Assembly (NCBI GenBank): GCA_037957365.1
Contig: JARHVA010000001.1
Span: 9,492,501-9,556,500, forward strand
DNA: 64,000 bases
Reading direction: 5' to 3'
Source: Torreya grandis
Lineage: Eukaryota > Streptophyta > Pinopsida > Cupressales > Taxaceae
The notes under the pieces were generated by a model, which was given only the letters and a program-made list of their open reading frames with translations, was not told the origin of the DNA and ran no database searches. The translations under genes were made by a program, and so were the position numbers. Positions 1-11,975 of the stretch are shown here, in pieces (the first letter of the stretch is position 1; every line of letters starts with the position of its first letter).

Positions 1-559
1 AAAATTTATGCTCTAGTATCTTGGACCAAGAGTTTCTACATGCACATGGGTAGAGTGGAACCTATATGATTCTCTATATGAAACATTCTTTGTAGAATTA
101 CCCATTCACTTACATGATTGGATTTTAGTATATGCACAAGACTGATTAATAGATTATAGACAAAATTTCATGGTCAATAGAATGTTAGATAGATTTAGCT
201 AAGTTATAAACTACTTGGACATGAGTGGTAGGCATATGGTGTAAGGGAATGCTTAATAGTTATATTATAAAATATGTGGTCTCTATGTGTTCTTGTCCAA
301 AAGAAGCATGGTTCAACTTTCTAAAGGAACTATATGGGAGTTATCTCAAGCAATTTCATTCAGAGATTAAGAAGTTTATGGTTGATTTTGGGCTTGAGAA
401 CTTATCCATGGATGGATAAACTCTCTCACCCATGAGCAGCATGACTGGTGGGGAAATGGAAGTGTATGTATTATATAGGGTTGGTAGTTTAAACATGGAA
501 GTTATGTAGCGAAAACTATGGAAACGTAAGTATGATGAATCCAAATGTAAGGCTATGAC

Positions 560-2690
560 AGGCAACAATCCCAAAGGAGATGGAAGGATACTGGAAGTGT
601 TGCAATAATCCATAGGAGGATAGAAAGGCATGTTGAGTATTCCCTAACCATGGATTCATACCCTTTCTTGGCACAGGTACGTGTTGAAGAAGCAAAACAA
701 ACATTGATAGTGGAACCCAATCTAAAAAGATCTAATTCCCCCACCATAATGCATGCTCATGCATTTGAGTTTGAGAAAATTCTTGTTAGAAATTGGCATA
801 CTAACAATGTGAAATCCGAAGTTGAATTTAAAACCAAAACCATAGAGGAGTCTCTAGAAGTGTAAGATCAAGCTAACAATCTACCATTGGTTTCTACCTT
901 TCTATTGAAAGAGTGACCTATGGCTCAACTTAGAATACTCAGTGGACCAAATCTAACTAGTGGGTAGACTATAATACCAAAAATAACTAATCAACCTCCC
1001 CTGGTGCCCATCATCCTTGGTCCACCTATTATTGCAAGAGTTGTTAGAGGTAGTACTAGTGGTGGTTCTATTAGAGTTATAGGATTAGGCAGTGTCACAA
1101 GAGGCATTGGCAGACTGCCACCCTAGGGTTCAAGAGGAATTGGAAGAGCACCAAAACAAGGTCCACTATAACCACCCAATGAACCTACAATCTACTACTA
1201 GATGACACTTCATTTACTTGAATATAGAGGTGTCAAAAATGCAATAGAACATGTTCACAAGTGTGAACTCATTTGGTGAGCATGAGGTATCAATTCTTTA
1301 GAACAAAAGGCAACTCAGTTTGCCACCAATTTATTAGATCACGTACGTAAATGGTATTGCAAATTTGATCCCCAAAAAGTGGCTATAAATTATGAATTAT
1401 TAATGGCTACATTTTTATAAGAATTTGATATCCCTACATTTGAGTAGTAAAGTATCGTTGCCCTCAAACATATCAAGAAAGAGCTCATTGAGAGTGTGCA
1501 CACATATGATGCACATTTCAAAATGCTTCTTTAAAATTTATCCTTTGATACTAACATGTCACATCATGTTTAATATTTTTTTGGAGGTTTATTACTTTCA
1601 TTATGATGAGCCTTATCTCACAAGACTTTCATTGAACTACACGAGGCACTAGAAGCCACCCTTTGTGCCAAAGGCATGGGAAGTATAAATATGAGAATCA
1701 ACCCTTTTATAGAGGCTTGGATCACTATGATGGATTCTCAGTTGGAGAATATTATGACCAATAATTCCAACAACACCCATAATGGCTTGTGGTGTGTTGA
1801 CTACAAAGTGGAAGGCCATAACAGGAATAACTATCCATAGAGGAATGTTCATGTTGTATTCAAATAGTTTCATGAGATTTGTAATGAAGATCATGATATA
1901 AGGAGTTGTCCCTTGATTTAACATGCCTCCCAAGCTAAGTGTTGTTATCATTTAATATATGTGATGCATATATGCATGATACCAATGATTGTTGGCTCAT
2001 TAATGAAATTCATGAAGCATGCATTAAAGTACACACTAAAATTACATATCTAATAACTAGGAGGCTGGTGGAGGTCAATCCTTTAGAGGTTGAGGGCATG
2101 GAAATGGACACAAAGATAGTCATTTTCCACCTAGGACATGTTACAAGTGTAGTTCTTTAAACCACTACTAGCATGACTGCACGATTTATCTAACCTACTC
2201 CTTTGTAAAAATGAACATTGTCTAGAAGAATGTCTTGATTTGTATGTTGCCATTACTAAAGAATGAAATGAGGACACTAAGATGATACATGTTGCCAAAA
2301 CTCCTAATACTCAGTAGATTTTATGCCCTACCACTCCACCATCTAGACCTAAGGTCAGTATCACTACATGGAGTGGTGCTCATTCCTAACCAATCTCATA
2401 TCCACCTCATAAAAAGGTTCAACATGAAGATCCTCATATATAACACTATATTGATGCTCAACAATAGAAATAAGTGTTGCATGAGATGATGGCCTTAGTC
2501 TGGGAATTACAAGGTGAAATTGAGTTTTTAAAGGATAAGGATGTTAAAATACAAGCCAAGATGAAAGGATAAATGGTACCCATGGATTTAGGACATAATG
2601 AGTTTCAGGAGCTATGCAAACACTTCCTTATTGAATACATCATTCATCTCCTAAATATTTAGCTATGATAGCAAATGACAAAGCCTTCAA
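560..2690 (+). pseudogene. gag-like region of element 1
   Basis: One frame (frame 2) runs from about 560 to 1,950 with scattered stops. It includes an open stretch at 650-865 and a Gly/Arg/Pro-rich segment around 1,000-1,150. Near 1,320-1,560 there is a retrotransposon-gag-like stretch (W-Y-x-F-D-P, then I-K-K-E-L, then Y-D-A-H-F-K). At 1,793-1,834 lies a degenerate zinc knuckle: the C-x2-C-x4-H-x4-C pattern is kept in spacing, but cysteines 2 and 4 read Tyr. A second Cys/His cluster follows at ~1,870-1,915. Gag would form the particle and bind element RNA. The N-terminus is not defined. The section 1,950-2,690 is poorly resolved. Confidence 0.6.
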
Positions 2691-2794
2691 AGGACCATCA
2701 TTTGAACCATGCATGACAATAATAAAATTATATTCAACCAAACCCCAAATGTGACAAAGAGGTCCTTTTCAATGCATCCATTGATGTCTAGATC

Positions 2795-3200
2795 ATTTGT
2801 GACATCCTACTAAACACTAGCATGGAAGTTAATGTTCTAACCAAAGACGCCTAGAAAAATATGGGGATCCCCACTTTATAACCCTCCTTGCATGTCTTGT
2901 TTATGGCCAACAAGACTCATGCACTACCCATAAGCGTTCTTAAGGATGCCACCACCAACATCTTGGGAGTTACGTTCAAGGTAATCAAGATAGATGAAAC
3001 TAATGACTTTCCTGCTCTTTTGGTTTGACCTTGGTGATATGCAAACAATTTTGACTTACATTTTAAGAAGAGGTATATCAGCTTTGAGAATGACACTCAA
3101 CACGTAGTAATACCTCTAAATAATGACCAATGAACCCCCTTTGTGGAACCCATTGATGTTGATGAGGATGCTAATACAATATATAACATTACTATTCAAG
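2795..3200 (+). pseudogene. Aspartic protease region of element 1
   Basis: In frame with gag, a segment reads I-C-D-I-L-L-N-T-S-M-E-V-N-V-L, the usual start of a Ty3/gypsy protease. The expected active-site D-T-G has become N-T-S. Downstream are N-I-L-G-V and D-F-P-A-L-L, the hydrophobic strand and the segment before the flap-to-C-terminal part, and then an acidic tail. The enzyme would have processed the Gag-Pol polyprotein. Loss of the aspartate alone would inactivate it, and several stops (for example after K-D-A) also interrupt it. Confidence 0.65.
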
Positions 3201-4390
3201 CACATGAAAATGTGGATCCTAATCTTGATGACATCTTGTGATGGGAAGACACTCAGTCTATTTCTAACACTACAAATATCTTTTGCAACCAATAGGCTCA
3301 AGGTGCATATGATCTATCAAGGCACATCTATAGTGTTTTATAAAGCCACATAATTTCCCCCTCAAAGCTTGCTTAACACCATTAAACTATTCACCTCATT
3401 GGTGGATGCCTAATGCCTAGACTACCCTTACAGTGGGACCAAACAACTAGGTTTCATGGATAGATGGAGGTCTGAGAATACTTATAGCAGTTAGAGGCTT
3501 ACTATATTAATGAGGATAAATGGTTCTACATGATCACCTTTCTACTTTAAGGGACAACTACTCAATGGTGGTCTACTCATCGGTGATAATTGGATACATG
3601 GGAACAAGTATGTGAAACCATGCATAATCATTTACACCATGACAACTATGTTTGTGCCACCCTGAGTCATAATGGTGTTACTTAGCCAAAAAAACATATA
3701 ACACAATGTGAAAGCCTTTGGAAAGTTGATGAAATTTTTTAACCAAAATTCTTATGGGTACATGCATTCTATGGTACCTTGCATGCCTAGGTTAGTGTAT
3801 GATACATTCACCAAGAAATGCATAAAGACACAGATACCTGGTAACACATCAAACATGGTCTACTTGACACCTTTGCATTTTCTTCACCAAGGATAGATTT
3901 GAATCTATCTTTGTAAGTAATCTGTCAGGTTGTTGTGGGCGATTAGACACTGATTAAAGATCAGATATAACACATGCATGGTGAAATTGAGGATAATTTG
4001 GCCATCTTCTAAGAATATGATATTCCTACCATGTCTCGATTGGAACTAGACTTCCACTCCAAATATGACCATTAGGAAATATCCAAAAGGGAAAGTAAAA
4101 GGTTTTGTACCAAGTTGATGAGGGTATAGTTCTAATCAACTAGAGCCATCATTTAACCATTTAAATATACATATAGAGTGTGGGGCACATGGTATCAAAG
4201 ATATGATGTAGTTTAAGTAAAAATTGTATTTCTTGCCACTCCACATAGTTTAATAGAACATTAGGATGGACGATGCATCTAAACTAGCCATGGTTGGGAA
4301 TTACTAATCCGATGTTGAGATAACCAAGATATTTAAACTTTTGCACAAGTACTAGGATATTTTCCCATGCAACTACATGGAAATAAAATG
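3201..4390 (+). other. Protease-RT linker of element 1, unassigned
   Basis: Only weakly coding. A W-F-Y-M-I-T-F-L-L then T-T-T-Q-W-W stretch at about 3,515-3,575 resembles gag-type helices, so part of a second gag-like segment may lie here. There is an open frame of 62 codons at 3,708-3,896. I do not recognise a domain. Confidence 0.3.
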
Positions 4391-5830
4391 AGTGCATCCA
4401 TCACTGGGATACTTCACATCAAGTTGGTTGAAGGTGCTCAACCTATGAGGAAATGACTATATAAGATGAGCCTAAATTTACAAGCTCAAGTTAAAGAGGA
4501 AATTGATAGCCTATTATGCATTGGAGTTATTATTCCCATTGATGAATTTGAATGGGTTAGTCCCATGGTGATCAACATTAATAAGGATGGTCACATTCAC
4601 AATTTTGTGGATTACAGGCTACTTAATGCAATATGTGTAACAAATCCTTTCCCAATGCCATTCATTGAGGAAATTTTGGAAGGTGTTGTTGGGTATGAGA
4701 TCTACACCTTCATTGATGGATTTTTAAATATCATTGAGTGCAAATTATTGAGGAAGATAAGGCAAATACAAATTTTAAAATTGAATGGGGTTTGTTTACA
4801 TACAATATTACGTATTTTGGCATAAATAATATACCAACAGTGTTTTCACGCATCTTAGTGGAAGCATTCAAGGATTATATTCACAAATTCCTTCACCTAT
4901 ACTTGGATGACTAGACCATGTATGGTTTAGTGTGTGACCACTATGACAATCTATGCCTCATGATCGAATGTTGCAAACAGCTTTGGATTTCCTTGAATCT
5001 AAAGAAGTGCATCTTTGTAACCCAATTTGGTCATCTGTTAGGACATATCATTTGTCAGGATGGACTCTTGGTGGATCCAACTAAAATTATAGTCATTATC
5101 CAACTCCCAACGTGAAGTCTACACCTTCTTAGGTCACATTGAGTACTATCAAAAGTTCAATTGAGGTTATGATAACATATCCACACTGATGTAAGAACTA
5201 ATCAAACACAATGGCCTAATATTATGGATGAGTCAACATCAAAAGGCATTTGAAACCCTAAAATAAAAATTGGTGACTACACCCATTCTCCAGTTCCTAA
5301 ACTAGAACCAAGTATTTCATGTACATGTCACCACTTCAGGGATGGAAGTAGGTGTTATCTTGGCACAACCTGGTGAGGGAAACCTATATCATCCTATTTA
5401 ATTTGTAAGCTAGAAGCTCACACTAGTGAAACAAAACTATTCCACAACTGACCATAAAGCCTTATCTATGTTTTATGCACTTCAAAAGCTTTGCCATTAC
5501 TTTTTGGCAAACCCCATTTTTCTTCTATATAGATCATGAAGCACTCAATTATTTGGTAAATAATCCAATATTGTATGGACGCATCTATCAATGGATTGTT
5601 CTTTTTCAAGAATTTTAATTCTCTATGGTGATAAAACTAGGCAAGGTTAATTGTGGACCTGACCATCTCTCACATGTTAAATCTGCGGAACCATCAAACA
5701 CCATAGAAGATGATTCACATAGTGTAGAAATTTTTCAAGTTATATGTGTGCCCAAAGAATTTGAGGAAATTATGACTTTTCTTATGATAGGGTTCATGCC
5801 AGACAACCTTACCATCCAACATAAAAAGTA
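4391..5830 (+). pseudogene. Reverse transcriptase and RNase H of element 1
   Basis: A 119-codon open stretch at 4,466-4,825 holds the RT fingers and palm: E-I-D-S-L-L, F-E-W-V-S-P-M-V, V-D-Y-R-L-L-N, N-P-F-P-M-P-F and the first catalytic region F-I-D-G-F. After a frameshift near 4,830-4,860 the catalytic box reads Y-L-D-D at 4,900-4,911, followed by L-N-L-K-K-C and G-H-L-L-G-H (thumb). RNase H-like sequence follows (Y-S-T-T-D-H-K-A-L at ~5,440-5,470), ending in G-P-D-H-L-S at ~5,650. It would copy element RNA into DNA. Multiple stops make it non-functional. The VDYR and YLDD boxes make the Ty3/gypsy family assignment secure. Confidence 0.88.
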
Positions 5831-5929
5831 ACTAGTTGTGTGTGTTACCCCATTCTAGATTATTGGTGAAGATCTGTACAAACTTGGTCAGGATGAAGTA
5901 ATAAGGTGTATAATGCATGTAAGTCCTTT

Positions 5930-6990
5930 AAGAAGTCCACAAGGGAATTGTAGGAGGACACTATGCTAGTGATGTAACAACACCAAAAATTCTAATAACT
6001 ATATTATGGTGGCCCACCGTATTCAAAGATGCCAAAGTTTATGGGTGTTAATGTGATATCCTGTAAGTGCGTAGGTAAATCAAATCGACAGGATTATATT
6101 CCCCTTCATCCAATACTTGATAATGAACCATTTGAGAAATGGGTTATAAATTTATTGGGCCCATTCAACTAGCTACGCGATAAAATAGCATGCAATATAT
6201 CATTATTACCATAGACTATCTCACACATTACATTGATGCAGTGCCCATGTGTGATTGTAATGATGTAAATTACACCTAATTTTTGTGATAAATATATCAT
6301 CACAAGGTATGGATTCCCTCTAAGTTTAACAAGTGATCATGGCACTCACTTTCTCAATGAGACATTGTGCATACTTTTGGCCAAATTCATGATTTTGCCC
6401 CATAAAACCACTCCATACCACCCTCAATCTAATGGCACCGTTGAAACCTTTAATAAGATCCTAGGTAACACATTGACTAAGATTTGAAACATTAGTCGCA
6501 TTGATTGGGTGATTGAGTTTCTGTAGTCTTATGGGTATAACAAACCACATACAAAAGGTTAAACAAGAGTACTCCTTTCAATCTTGTCTTTGGCACTGAA
6601 ACAGTTTTACCAGTAGAGTTCATTGTGCCCTCTTTATGTATTATGCATGTAGGTATATTAGATGATGAAGAGTCCCTAAAAACATGCCTATATGCTCTAC
6701 TTTAACTATATGAAACACATTTCCTCACACATCATATCCAAGGAGTTGAGAAGCAAAAACATAAAACCTGACATGATCGACATGTCAATACCAAGGTTTT
6801 TCATCCTGGTATGCATGTTCTCATTTATGATTCAAAGTTTATGCACCATTTAGGTAAAATACGAGTCCACTAGGATGGTTTGTTTATTGTTCATATTATC
6901 CGTCCGATAGGTGCTTACAAATTAAAAAGATTAGATAGCCAATTCCTACCAGGGCACTTCAATGGTAGTCAGCTTTGGCCTTACCATTCT
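5930..6990 (+). pseudogene. Integrase of element 1
   Basis: The start resembles the integrase zinc-binding end: G-H-Y-A, then L-W-W-P-T-V. The core domain is clear near 6,305-6,480, with R-Y-G-F-P, S-D-H-G-T-H-F (the second catalytic Asp), T-P-Y-H-P-Q-S-N-G and V-E-T-F-N-K (the catalytic Glu). A C-terminal stretch F-L-P-G-H-F-N-G-S-Q-L-W-P-Y at ~6,940-6,985 looks like the usual end of the polyprotein. I see no chromodomain. It would insert the DNA copy into the genome. It is interrupted by stops and frameshifts. Confidence 0.88.
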
Positions 6991-8313
6991 ATGTAATTTT
7001 TTAATTTAGTGAATAAGACATATGCCACTAGGTTAGTTTAGGACTTTGATTCATTTTTCAAATAAGCGTGATATTGGTTGCACACCTTTTATAATTGGTT
7101 TGACATGCTTTGATACTATATATTTTTTAGCACTCTCTTTCTCTATATTTCTTGACATGAATTTCACTAATTTATGACATGGAGGACCACACACAAATAT
7201 TAATGTGGGGTAGGTTTTTAAAATGGATATGCTACTTAAGGAAAAAATGTGTAGAGGAAGCATGTAAATAAAACATGCAAGAGGAGGCGTGTAAAAGAAG
7301 CAAGTGAAGGAAATGATTGAAAAATCATGTGGGATTATAGAGTCAGATTAGAGAGATTAAAGGAAAATGGGATGTGCAAGATGTGACCAAGGAGAAGGCA
7401 CACAAAATAAAGCACGTGATGGATGCACACAAGAGGTAGCATAAGGTGCATGATGAGGTGGTGTGTGACCCAAGAAATTGAATGAAGATGACAAAGGAAA
7501 AATAGTCACAAAGTGGGTTAAAGCAAGAAAGATAGTTCCCACCATGAAAATAAAAAAATTGAATTATTATAGCTAGCATGCACTCAGGGAAGTCAGAATA
7601 ACTCTTGGAGGATAGATGGGACATGAAATTACTAATGATGGAGTGGTATGAATGGCAAGCATGTTGAATGAACATCAAGACATGTCATTTGGAGTATTAA
7701 TGGATGAAGTGATGGATGGTAGCATGGATAAAATTAATGCAACATGGAGGAATTAATGCAAAAATTCAAGATATCCTATAAAAGTCCATAAGGCTTGTCA
7801 TTTACATTTTTTATGATTGAAAACTTAAATAATTACAGAGCTTAGACATGCGAAAACCAATGATGAAGAAGGTGATTATGTAGTTCTCCCATTTACAAAA
7901 ATGATGGAGAGATTAAAGCAACCTATATTCAAGGAAATAAAAGTAGAAACACATCCACACAAGTAGATAAGAGAAGTTACAAGTTTCAGGGGATAAGTCC
8001 ACCATTAGAGGAGGTTGAAGCAAGGATCTAAAGCATTTTAGATCTAGGGAAGAGAAGTTAAGATGTATTCATTCAGGAGAATTGGTCGATCGTGTGTTAA
8101 CTTTTGGATACCCTGATTGGTGATGTGGTCAAAGCAGAAAGGTAGGAAAAGAGATCCACTTCCAGTTATTCCTGAAGTTGAAGAGTTCAAGGGCATGGAA
8201 GAAGGAAGTCTTGTGTTCATTCAAGGAGAAGGTTCTAGTTAAAGCAACATGAAAGGTGATGACTTAGCAGGGTTGAGAGAAGGGACCCCTATCAGACAAA
8301 CACCAAAAATGGC
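6991..8313 (+). other. Spacer between integrase and the extra ORF
   Basis: No recognisable coding sequence. At about 7,203-7,212 a purine-rich ATGTGGGGTAGG resembles a polypurine tract and also resembles the GTGTGGGGTGA directly before the 3' LTR at 13,085. At 7,777-7,784 TATAAAAG lies ~530 bp before the first ATG of the extra ORF and could have been a subgenomic promoter. The plus strand is purine-rich throughout. Function is inferred only. Confidence 0.35.
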
Positions 8314-10326
8314 ATGCATGAGGAAGAAGGCCCCTACAACACTATCTCCCCTTCCTATTATGAGGAATAGATGCAATACCCAGAGACGGTGATGTGCTTA
8401 GATAATTGGCAGTCCAAAGTTTCCACTTATAAGGTCTTGGACTATAATCACCATCAAACTAAAAATGAAGCTGACTTACAATGTGACTACTAGATAGAGC
8501 ACCAGAACACTAAAAATGAGATCGCCTATGATCTCATAGTCTACAACTTACTAGAGGATGTGGGGGTGCTCCAACTCTTCAAGTTATCATATTTTGGGAA
8601 ATCATAGGATTTAGTTTGGTTCTTAATTTCATGCATTCATGAAGACTACATCTACTTTACTGAGTCTATAATGAGGATCACCCCTGATTGGATCACCAGA
8701 TTAATTGGGTTAATTTTTTTTGGATTCGATCTTGACATAGACCTTGAAGATTAGGCAAAAATTGGTAAGATGGTGGTGGCATTAAGGTATAAGAAAGAAT
8801 TCCATGCTATGTACATTACGAGCCTAGAGGACCCCATAATTTGAGTAGTTACGCCATTGGCCATGACCAAGCTAGGGGGAGTATATAGGTGGAAGGAGGT
8901 GGATATGGCCCACCTCTATGTTGCTATTCAAATGGTCAAGAGATCAAAGTAAAATTACTCCCTAAACTTTATCGAGGAGATTGTGCAAGACACAAATAAG
9001 GCACATCATCTTCCCAACCACAAGTTTCCTTGGGGAACAATTTTTTTATTACTAGTTTACGATGATATTGACATCCCTGAGTACTTGAGCAAAGAACTAA
9101 AGTGGGTTTACCTACCAAAACATAAGTCCCCCACTGAATGGTTCAAGCAATTCACTTGCCCTAATTCCATCACACCCTCCTACAAATCCAAGATGAAGGT
9201 TTGGTTTGATGTCATGAAGGAGGCATTTGGGAATGAGTGGCACATACCCAAAGAGTTGCTTATGTAAATGGGATCTTATACTCAGCTTTTTATAAATCAA
9301 CACTATTTTTTTGTATGGATCTAGATGGCAACCATAGACAACTTGTTAGGGTAGCTTAAACTACCCTATGCTTTCACTGCCAAATACTTTATGGACTTGG
9401 TAAACCGCATTTTGGATGTAAGCCCTGTGAATATTGATGTGGAGAAGATTAAAGTTGAGATCCCTACTCTTCAAAATATTTATGTTTACCCAAGGAGACA
9501 TTCCTATGTTGAAAAGCCTAAATATGACAAGACTGACCTCAATCCATATAGAATAGTCATGCAAGGGTAGATCTAGGTGATCTTTTATATGCTCAAGCCA
9601 TAGAAGAAGACATTAGGAGGCCAAGAGATGGAGAAGGAACCACTTCCCTCCCAACCAAAGACATACATGGAGGTGAGGGTGTGGGAAAAAGACAAAAGCC
9701 CAAGATCTAAGGCTGACAGTTCTAGTGCGATGCAAGACCAACCTAAGGTTGTCCAAAAATGCCAACAACAAGCCTCACAACCACCAAAGACCCAAGAGTT
9801 GCTCATAGAGCAAGAGGATATCATTGCATTCTGACTGATTCCTCAAGCAAAGCACAAATGACAAAGGTGAACCCCCTTGCAAATAAAATCCCTAGAGTTT
9901 CTTGTAGAACAAAGAGATGACACTGCACACCCCATTACCTAGGCATAAGCCAAACATGAAGCGCCCCAAGTGGTGATTTCAAACACAGGTGAGGCATCTC
10001 TAGAAGCCCAACTTGAAAAGGATCCCATTCCCGAACCAAGTGAAGAATAAACTGTAGTGCCAATTGAGGAACATCCTATGGTCAAGAAACAAGTGGACAT
10101 TGAAAGTCCAACATTGAAAGAAGCCAACACGGGAGAAGATCCTAGTGAAGAGGACCTTGGAATTGACACTAGCAAATGGACAAAGAACCCTGAGATTATA
10201 TAATTGGAGTGTGACTCAAAAAATGGCAAGGAATCAATGTAAGAGGCATAGAAATAACAACAATCAAGTCAGGAACCTCTTATTTGTGTTGCATTCCAAC
10301 AAGACATGCCAGACAAATGATTGTAT
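8314..10326 (+). pseudogene. Extra ORF of element 1, N-terminal two thirds (unknown protein)
   Basis: A single reading frame (frame 1) runs 2,013 bp from an ATG at 8,314 to the nested element's target site. It has about 20 isolated stops, most of them readable as C-to-T changes of Gln or Arg codons. The open stretches are clearly protein-like: 8,983-9,267 is Trp/Pro/Lys-rich, with L-P-N-H-K-F-P-W-G and S-P-T-E-W-F-K-Q-F. From ~9,600 to 10,200 it turns into a low-complexity tail rich in Pro, Gln, Glu and Lys. I recognise no family. Its position downstream of pol, on the sense strand, matches where env-like or accessory ORFs sit in some plant gypsy lineages. It continues at 11,976. Confidence 0.65.
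10322..10326 (+). repeat. Target-site duplication TGTAT, left copy
   Basis: TGTAT at 10,322-10,326 is repeated at 11,971-11,975, directly outside the two LTRs of the nested element. Deleting the element plus one copy rejoins the extra ORF in frame. Confidence 0.92.
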
Positions 10327-10619
10327 TGAGAGGAACTTGATATTCATATTCACACAATGATAATCCAAACTATATATATTAAGCTCAAATGTTGATTACA
10401 CACACAATATTCCTTTTATGGAAAGAATAACTCTGAATCGCTTGCCACTTCGAGGGGGCTACCTCTTTAAGAGCTATGCTCTATTACAAATAACTTCTTA
10501 GATGATGTTACAATGGCATAAGCTCTCATATTTATACTATTCTAATCTATCCCACTCTTCCATTCTATGCATGTGGGATTATTATTACTAGACTATTATA
10601 CCCCTCTAGGTACATTACA
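10327..10619 (-). repeat. 3' LTR of the nested element
   Basis: On the minus strand it begins TGTAATGTACC and ends in CTCTCA, with canonical TG...CA ends. It is the same length as its partner at 11,678-11,970. A TATA-like GTATAAATA is readable on the minus strand mid-LTR. Confidence 0.93.
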
Positions 10620-10634
10620 TTCCATCCCCCTTAA
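10620..10634 (-). other. Polypurine tract of the nested element
   Basis: Directly inside the 3' LTR the minus strand reads TTAAGGGGGATGGAA before TGTAATG. A purine run here primes plus-strand DNA synthesis. Confidence 0.8.
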
Positions 10635-10872
10635 ATATGTTTCGCTCTCGAAACATGAAAAGAAATAGGACCAAATGAATGCTAGACCATACATATCAAA
10701 AATAAGTAGAAGACTAGATAGAGGCACACCCATGTGTCTATTTTGGCTTCCACTTCTTCTTGTACTTTGAAAGGAGCATGTATAATAACATGAGGAGCTT
10801 AATCATTGGAGCATGAGGTGGAAATTCATAGAGATAGATGAATGAAATAACCTCAACTAGAAACATGTTAGT

Positions 10873-11364
10873 CTATTGGTTATAGTTGAGCAATAAAATT
10901 TGAATTTGCATGATCATCATCTCAAAACTAGTAAAATGATGCTCAAAATAGTCTGTCTGATGAGCGAATGGAGGATACATGCCATCCTCCTTAACATTTT
11001 TCTTTTCACACATTATGTTTGGAGTAGCTAACCCCACCAAACAATGCACTGAATTTTTGGAGGGTAGAAGAAAAGAAGTTAACATAAGATAAAATAAAAC
11101 ATCATCAAAAAAATGAAGGAGATCTTCATGCCATACTCTATAAATGTCCTCCAATTGTAGTCATGTAGTTATTTTTTATTCATATTCCTCAACTATAGGA
11201 AAGGAATCCACATACCATTCACTATAGTTATGCTCCCAGTCTAACCATGCATTAATTTCCTCATCATATTTTGTGTTTATATAGAAATGAAGTTCAATTC
11301 TATCAAAAATAGCCTTAATATTGTTTAATGAATGCATTGCTCGTGATAAAATAGAAGGCTTCAT
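10873..11364 (-). CDS. Two short ORFs inside the nested element, unknown
   Basis: Minus-strand frames at 11,364-11,176 (62 codons) and 11,154-10,873 (93 codons) follow one another in the sense direction of the element. The first contains D-E-E-I-N-A-W-L-D-W-E-H, which vaguely recalls the start of some plant gag proteins. The match is too short to assign. They could be residues of a deleted gag or chance ORFs. Confidence 0.25.
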
Positions 11365-11661
11365 TACTTTTTCTTTTCTTTTCTTTTGATTTTTTTTACA
11401 ATAGTAGCAGTCACTAAAACTACGATAACTTTCAAAATACTAAACGAAATTCAAAAATTCAAAATGTTTTGGAAAGCTAAAACAGAGGTGCATAAAAATA
11501 ATTTTTTTTTGGCAAAATTAATTACCATTTGTGAGCAGTTTGAAGAAGACCAGTCAGGTTTTTTGAGGATAAAAAATGAAATTCTGCACTTCTTAGACTT
11601 ACTCCATGAAACTCCCAATTGTGCTTGCAATAGATAACAATCACAGAAGCGGCCATGAAAA

Positions 11662-11675
11662 GTGCTATGATACCA
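11662..11675 (-). other. Primer-binding site of the nested element
   Basis: The minus strand reads TGGTATCATAGCAC, two bases after the end of the 5' LTR. It matches the common initiator-Met PBS (TGGTATCAGAGC) except for one base within the first 12. This fixes the orientation. Confidence 0.85.
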
Positions 11676-11677
11676 AA

Positions 11678-11970
11678 TGAGAGAAAATTGATATTCATCT
11701 TCACACAATGATAATCCAGACTGTATATATTAAACTCAAATGCTGATTACACACACAATATTCCTTTTATAGAAGGAAGAACTTTGAATCGCTTGCCACT
11801 TAGAGGTGGATACCTCCTTAAGAGCAATGCTCTATTACAAATAACTTCTTATATGACATTACAATGGCATAAACCCTCTTATTTATACTATTCTAATCTA
11901 TCCCACTCTTCCATTCTATGCATGTGGGATTATTATTACTATATTATTATACCCCTCTAGGTACATTACA
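11678..11970 (-). repeat. 5' LTR of the nested element
   Basis: It is 293 bp and pairs with 10,327-10,619. It is flanked outside by TGTAT (11,971-11,975) and inside by the PBS. Confidence 0.93.
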
Positions 11971-11975
11971 TGTAT

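Larger units (their letters stand above)
10327..11970 (-). mobile_element. Nested small LTR retrotransposon (Copia-like, non-autonomous)
   Basis: It is 1,644 bp with two 293-bp LTRs, a 5-bp TSD (TGTAT), a tRNA-iMet-type primer site and a polypurine tract, so the structure is complete. The PBS lies next to the LTR at high coordinates, which gives minus orientation. The 1,058-bp interior has no RT, integrase or recognisable gag, so it must have used enzymes from another element. It is larger than typical TRIM elements. Hand comparison of the LTRs gives about 24 mismatches in 293 positions and no indels, so the insertion is fairly old but younger than its host. Confidence 0.92.

Noticed and set aside
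7343..7678. 111-codon minus-strand ORF rich in Cys, Ser, Phe
   Set aside because: Antisense to purine-rich spacer of element 1; no motif.
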